Under the pieces are notes generated by a model. It did no database searches. It saw only the letters and a program-made list of their open reading frames with translations, and was not told where the DNA came from. Below are positions 5,923 through 7,709 of a stretch of DNA of 7,709 nucleotides, one piece after another; within the stretch, counting starts at the first letter, position 1, and the number at the start of each line of letters is the position of its first letter. The stretch covers positions 1 to 7,709 of the forward strand of contig DDDD01000166.1 of the NCBI GenBank assembly GCA_002335945.1. Reading direction: 5' to 3'. A program made the translations under genes and the position numbers. Source of the DNA: Porticoccaceae bacterium UBA1989 (lineage in GTDB: Bacteria; Pseudomonadota; Gammaproteobacteria; Pseudomonadales; Porticoccaceae).

Positions 5923-7709
5923 CTGCTTAGAACCGCACAGTTCAGCGCCTTTATCACCACAGCGCGGGTATCCGCGGGATCAATCACCCCATCTATCTCC
6001 AGATGGGCCGCTGCCTCAGTGGCCTTACCCTTCTCGTACATTGCGGCAACCAGCTGATCAAATAGCGCCTCGCGAGAGGCTTGATCAGGCTGGGCATCAA
6101 GCTCTTTCTTAAAGCCAAGCTGCACAGCGCCCTCTAGACCCATACCGCCAAACTCACCGCTGGGCCAGGCCGCACTGTAAACCGGTCGATGAAAACTGCC
6201 CCCGGCCATCGCCATAGCCCCAAGGCCATAACCTTTGCGTAAGAAAATTGTCACCATAGGTGTGGTCATTCGTGCGCCAGCAATAAACAGTCTAGCCATC
6301 CGGTGCACTGCACCCTGCTCTTCACTGGCAGGGCCAACCATAAAGCCCGGCGTGTCACAGAGGGACAGCACAGGAATAGAAAAGCTATCGCACAGGGTAA
6401 TAAAGCGCGCAGCCTTGTCAGCTGCTTCGGCATCAACGGCACCGCCCAGCACCTTGCAATTATTGGCAATCAGGCCCATAGCGCGCCCCTCGATACGAAT
6501 AAAGCCCGTAACAATGCCCTGCCCATGGGCCTGGGTCAGCTCTTGAAAGCTGTCTGTATCTGCAAGCTGAACAATAATCTTTTTGATATCATAGGCGTAG
6601 CGTCGATCGGAGGGCATCATCGCCAATAACTGCAGCTGATCCCCACAGTCCCAACTCTGGAGGTCCCCCTGGAAGTAACTCAGGCAAGACTGAGCCAGGC
6701 GTGTAGCATCGGCCTCATCATCCGCTACTAGATCAACAACACCATTACTGGCCTGGACATCCATCGGGCCTATTTCTGTGGGCTTATAGCTACCCAGACC
6801 ACCGCCCTCAATCATCGCGGGGCCAGCCATGCCTATCCAGGAGGTTTTGGTAGCGATACGAATATCAGCACAGCCAAACAGCGCCGCATTACCCGCAAAG
6901 CAGTAACCGTTATTGACGGCAATTAATGGCACCTGACCACTGAGCCCTGCCCAGTTGGCAAATGAGGGAACATCTAACCCAGCAATCTGAGTTTTAACGT
7001 CCGTGTCACCCGGTCGCCCGCCGCCGCCTTCGGTATACATAACGACCGGCAGACCAAACTTGTGGGCCTGATCCAGTATGCGATCGATCTTGCGATGGTG
7101 GAAATAACCCTGAGAGCCTGCCAGGACAGTGTAATCATTGACGATCACCGCCACCTGAGCGACCTGTTCGCCAAATTCTGCCCCATTAATTGTGGCCAAA
7201 CCGGTAATCACACCATCGGCGGGAGTCTCCATTTTTAGGGCGTTGGCTGTTTTACGGTCGCGCTGAGCGGCTACGGCAAGCTGGCCGTATTCAATAAATG
7301 AATCCGGGTCACAGAGGCCATAAAGATTTTCTCGTGCCGTGCGATAACCCCTGGCATGACGCCTGGCAACCGCGTCTGGGCGGGCATCATCCTGACTATA
7401 GGCGAGCTCTTGGTTAAGCTGGGTCAGCCCATTATCAGTGCCGCTTGGAACAGCCTCAGCAACCGTTGCACTGGTGCGGGCATTCTGAGTATCTGCGGAT
7501 TCTATCTCGCAGATTAACTGCCCGGCCTGAATAGTGGCATCCAACACAATAGACAGATTAGCAACTACACCAGCAATGGGCGCATGAATCGCGGTCTGCA
7601 TTTTCATAGATTCAAGAACGGCGACAATCTGATTTTTATCGACAAGCTGCCCCTCAGTAATATCAATGCTGACAACAGCAGCGGACAGTGGCGACAGAAT
7701 ACTTTGCTT
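5919..7709 (-). CDS. Biotin-dependent acyl-CoA carboxylase: biotinyl plus carboxyltransferase region, 5' end outside window
   Basis: The frame is open from 7709 to the TAG at 5921-5919 (596 codons). The Met at 7607 is internal: the codons before it read SPLSAAVVSIDITEGQLVDK and then VLES, forming one continuous biotinyl domain with ESMKM. The biotin Lys is residue 36 of the visible part. An Ala/Ser/Thr linker follows. Then come two crotonase-fold carboxyltransferase halves (numbered from the internal Met): N-half about 62-310 with EGGGGRPGDTD and GGGLGSYKPTEIG, and C-half about 350-562 with CDTPGFMVGP (417-426), RKGYGLGAMAMAGG (457-470) and WPSGEFGGMGLEGA (481-494). This order matches single-chain carboxylases (biotin carboxylase, biotinyl, carboxyltransferase), including the long-chain acyl-CoA carboxylase described from mycobacteria. 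A biotin carboxylase domain is therefore expected beyond the right edge. Acyl-CoA specificity is unknown. Confidence 0.88.
   Translation of the reverse strand, partial: KQSILSPLSAAVVSIDITEGQLVDKNQIVAVLESMKMQTAIHAPIAGVVANLSIVLDATIQAGQLICEIESADTQNARTSATVAEAVPSGTDNGLTQLNQELAYSQDDARPDAVARRHARGYRTARENLYGLCDPDSFIEYGQLAVAAQRDRKTANALKMETPADGVITGLATINGAEFGEQVAQVAVIVNDYTVLAGSQGYFHHRKIDRILDQAHKFGLPVVMYTEGGGGRPGDTDVKTQIAGLDVPSFANWAGLSGQVPLIAVNNGYCFAGNAALFGCADIRIATKTSWIGMAGPAMIEGGGLGSYKPTEIGPMDVQASNGVVDLVADDEADATRLAQSCLSYFQGDLQSWDCGDQLQLLAMMPSDRRYAYDIKKIIVQLADTDSFQELTQAHGQGIVTGFIRIEGRAMGLIANNCKVLGGAVDAEAADKAARFITLCDSFSIPVLSLCDTPGFMVGPASEEQGAVHRMARLFIAGARMTTPMVTIFLRKGYGLGAMAMAGGSFHRPVYSAAWPSGEFGGMGLEGAVQLGFKKELDAQPDQASREALFDQLVAAMYEKGKATEAAAHLEIDGVIDPADTRAVVIKALNCAVLSS
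7602..7604 (-). other. Predicted biotinylated lysine codon
   Basis: The AAA codon lies between two Met codons in ESMKM, the canonical biotin attachment motif. It marks the site modified by biotin-protein ligase and shows that the biotinyl domain is intact around it. Confidence 0.85.

Noticed and set aside
6235..6629. Overlapping plus-strand frames inside the carboxylase gene
   Set aside because: They are antisense to the strongly conserved carboxyltransferase domain and have no family features.

Overview
The window looks like chromosomal DNA from a Gram-negative, probably marine gammaproteobacterium. The signs are a type 2 ArgC, a YeeN-type YebC paralogue, a multidomain acyl-CoA carboxylase, periplasmic c-type cytochromes and Shine-Dalgarno-led genes at mid GC. 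The lineage is an inference from gene content only. No rRNA, tRNA, insertion sequence, CRISPR array or phage gene was seen.

Layout. At the left edge is the 5' part of argC on the minus strand (1-206). A 236-base AT-rich divergent intergenic region follows. Next comes a three-gene plus-strand cassette (443-3852): a MauG/CcpA-like diheme enzyme, a membrane-anchored or exported right-handed beta-helix protein with a C-terminal cytochrome c domain, and a TetR-type regulator. A strong palindromic hairpin lies just after the regulator. A small glutaredoxin-fold protein with no cysteine at all (4059-4421) then faces a METTL7-like SAM-dependent methyltransferase (4440-5063, minus). A compact divergent promoter region (5064-5208) separates the methyltransferase from yeeN (5209-5922, plus). 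yeeN meets, tail to tail with a 4-base overlap, a biotin-dependent acyl-CoA carboxylase gene (minus) that runs off the right edge. Its visible part holds most of a biotinyl domain and a complete two-part carboxyltransferase region.

How the genes may work together. The cassette at 443-3852 is the most distinctive part. The diheme enzyme carries MauG-type features: a Tyr rather than Met at the predicted second-heme ligand position, and no His at the switch-loop position. It sits 28 bases upstream of a beta-helix protein carrying its own heme domain, and both are predicted to be exported. By analogy with the MauG/methylamine dehydrogenase and MbnH/MbnP pairs, the beta-helix cytochrome may be the substrate or electron partner of the diheme enzyme, with the TetR protein controlling the operon. 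That is inference. The remaining genes are housekeeping or accessory genes with no evident common pathway.
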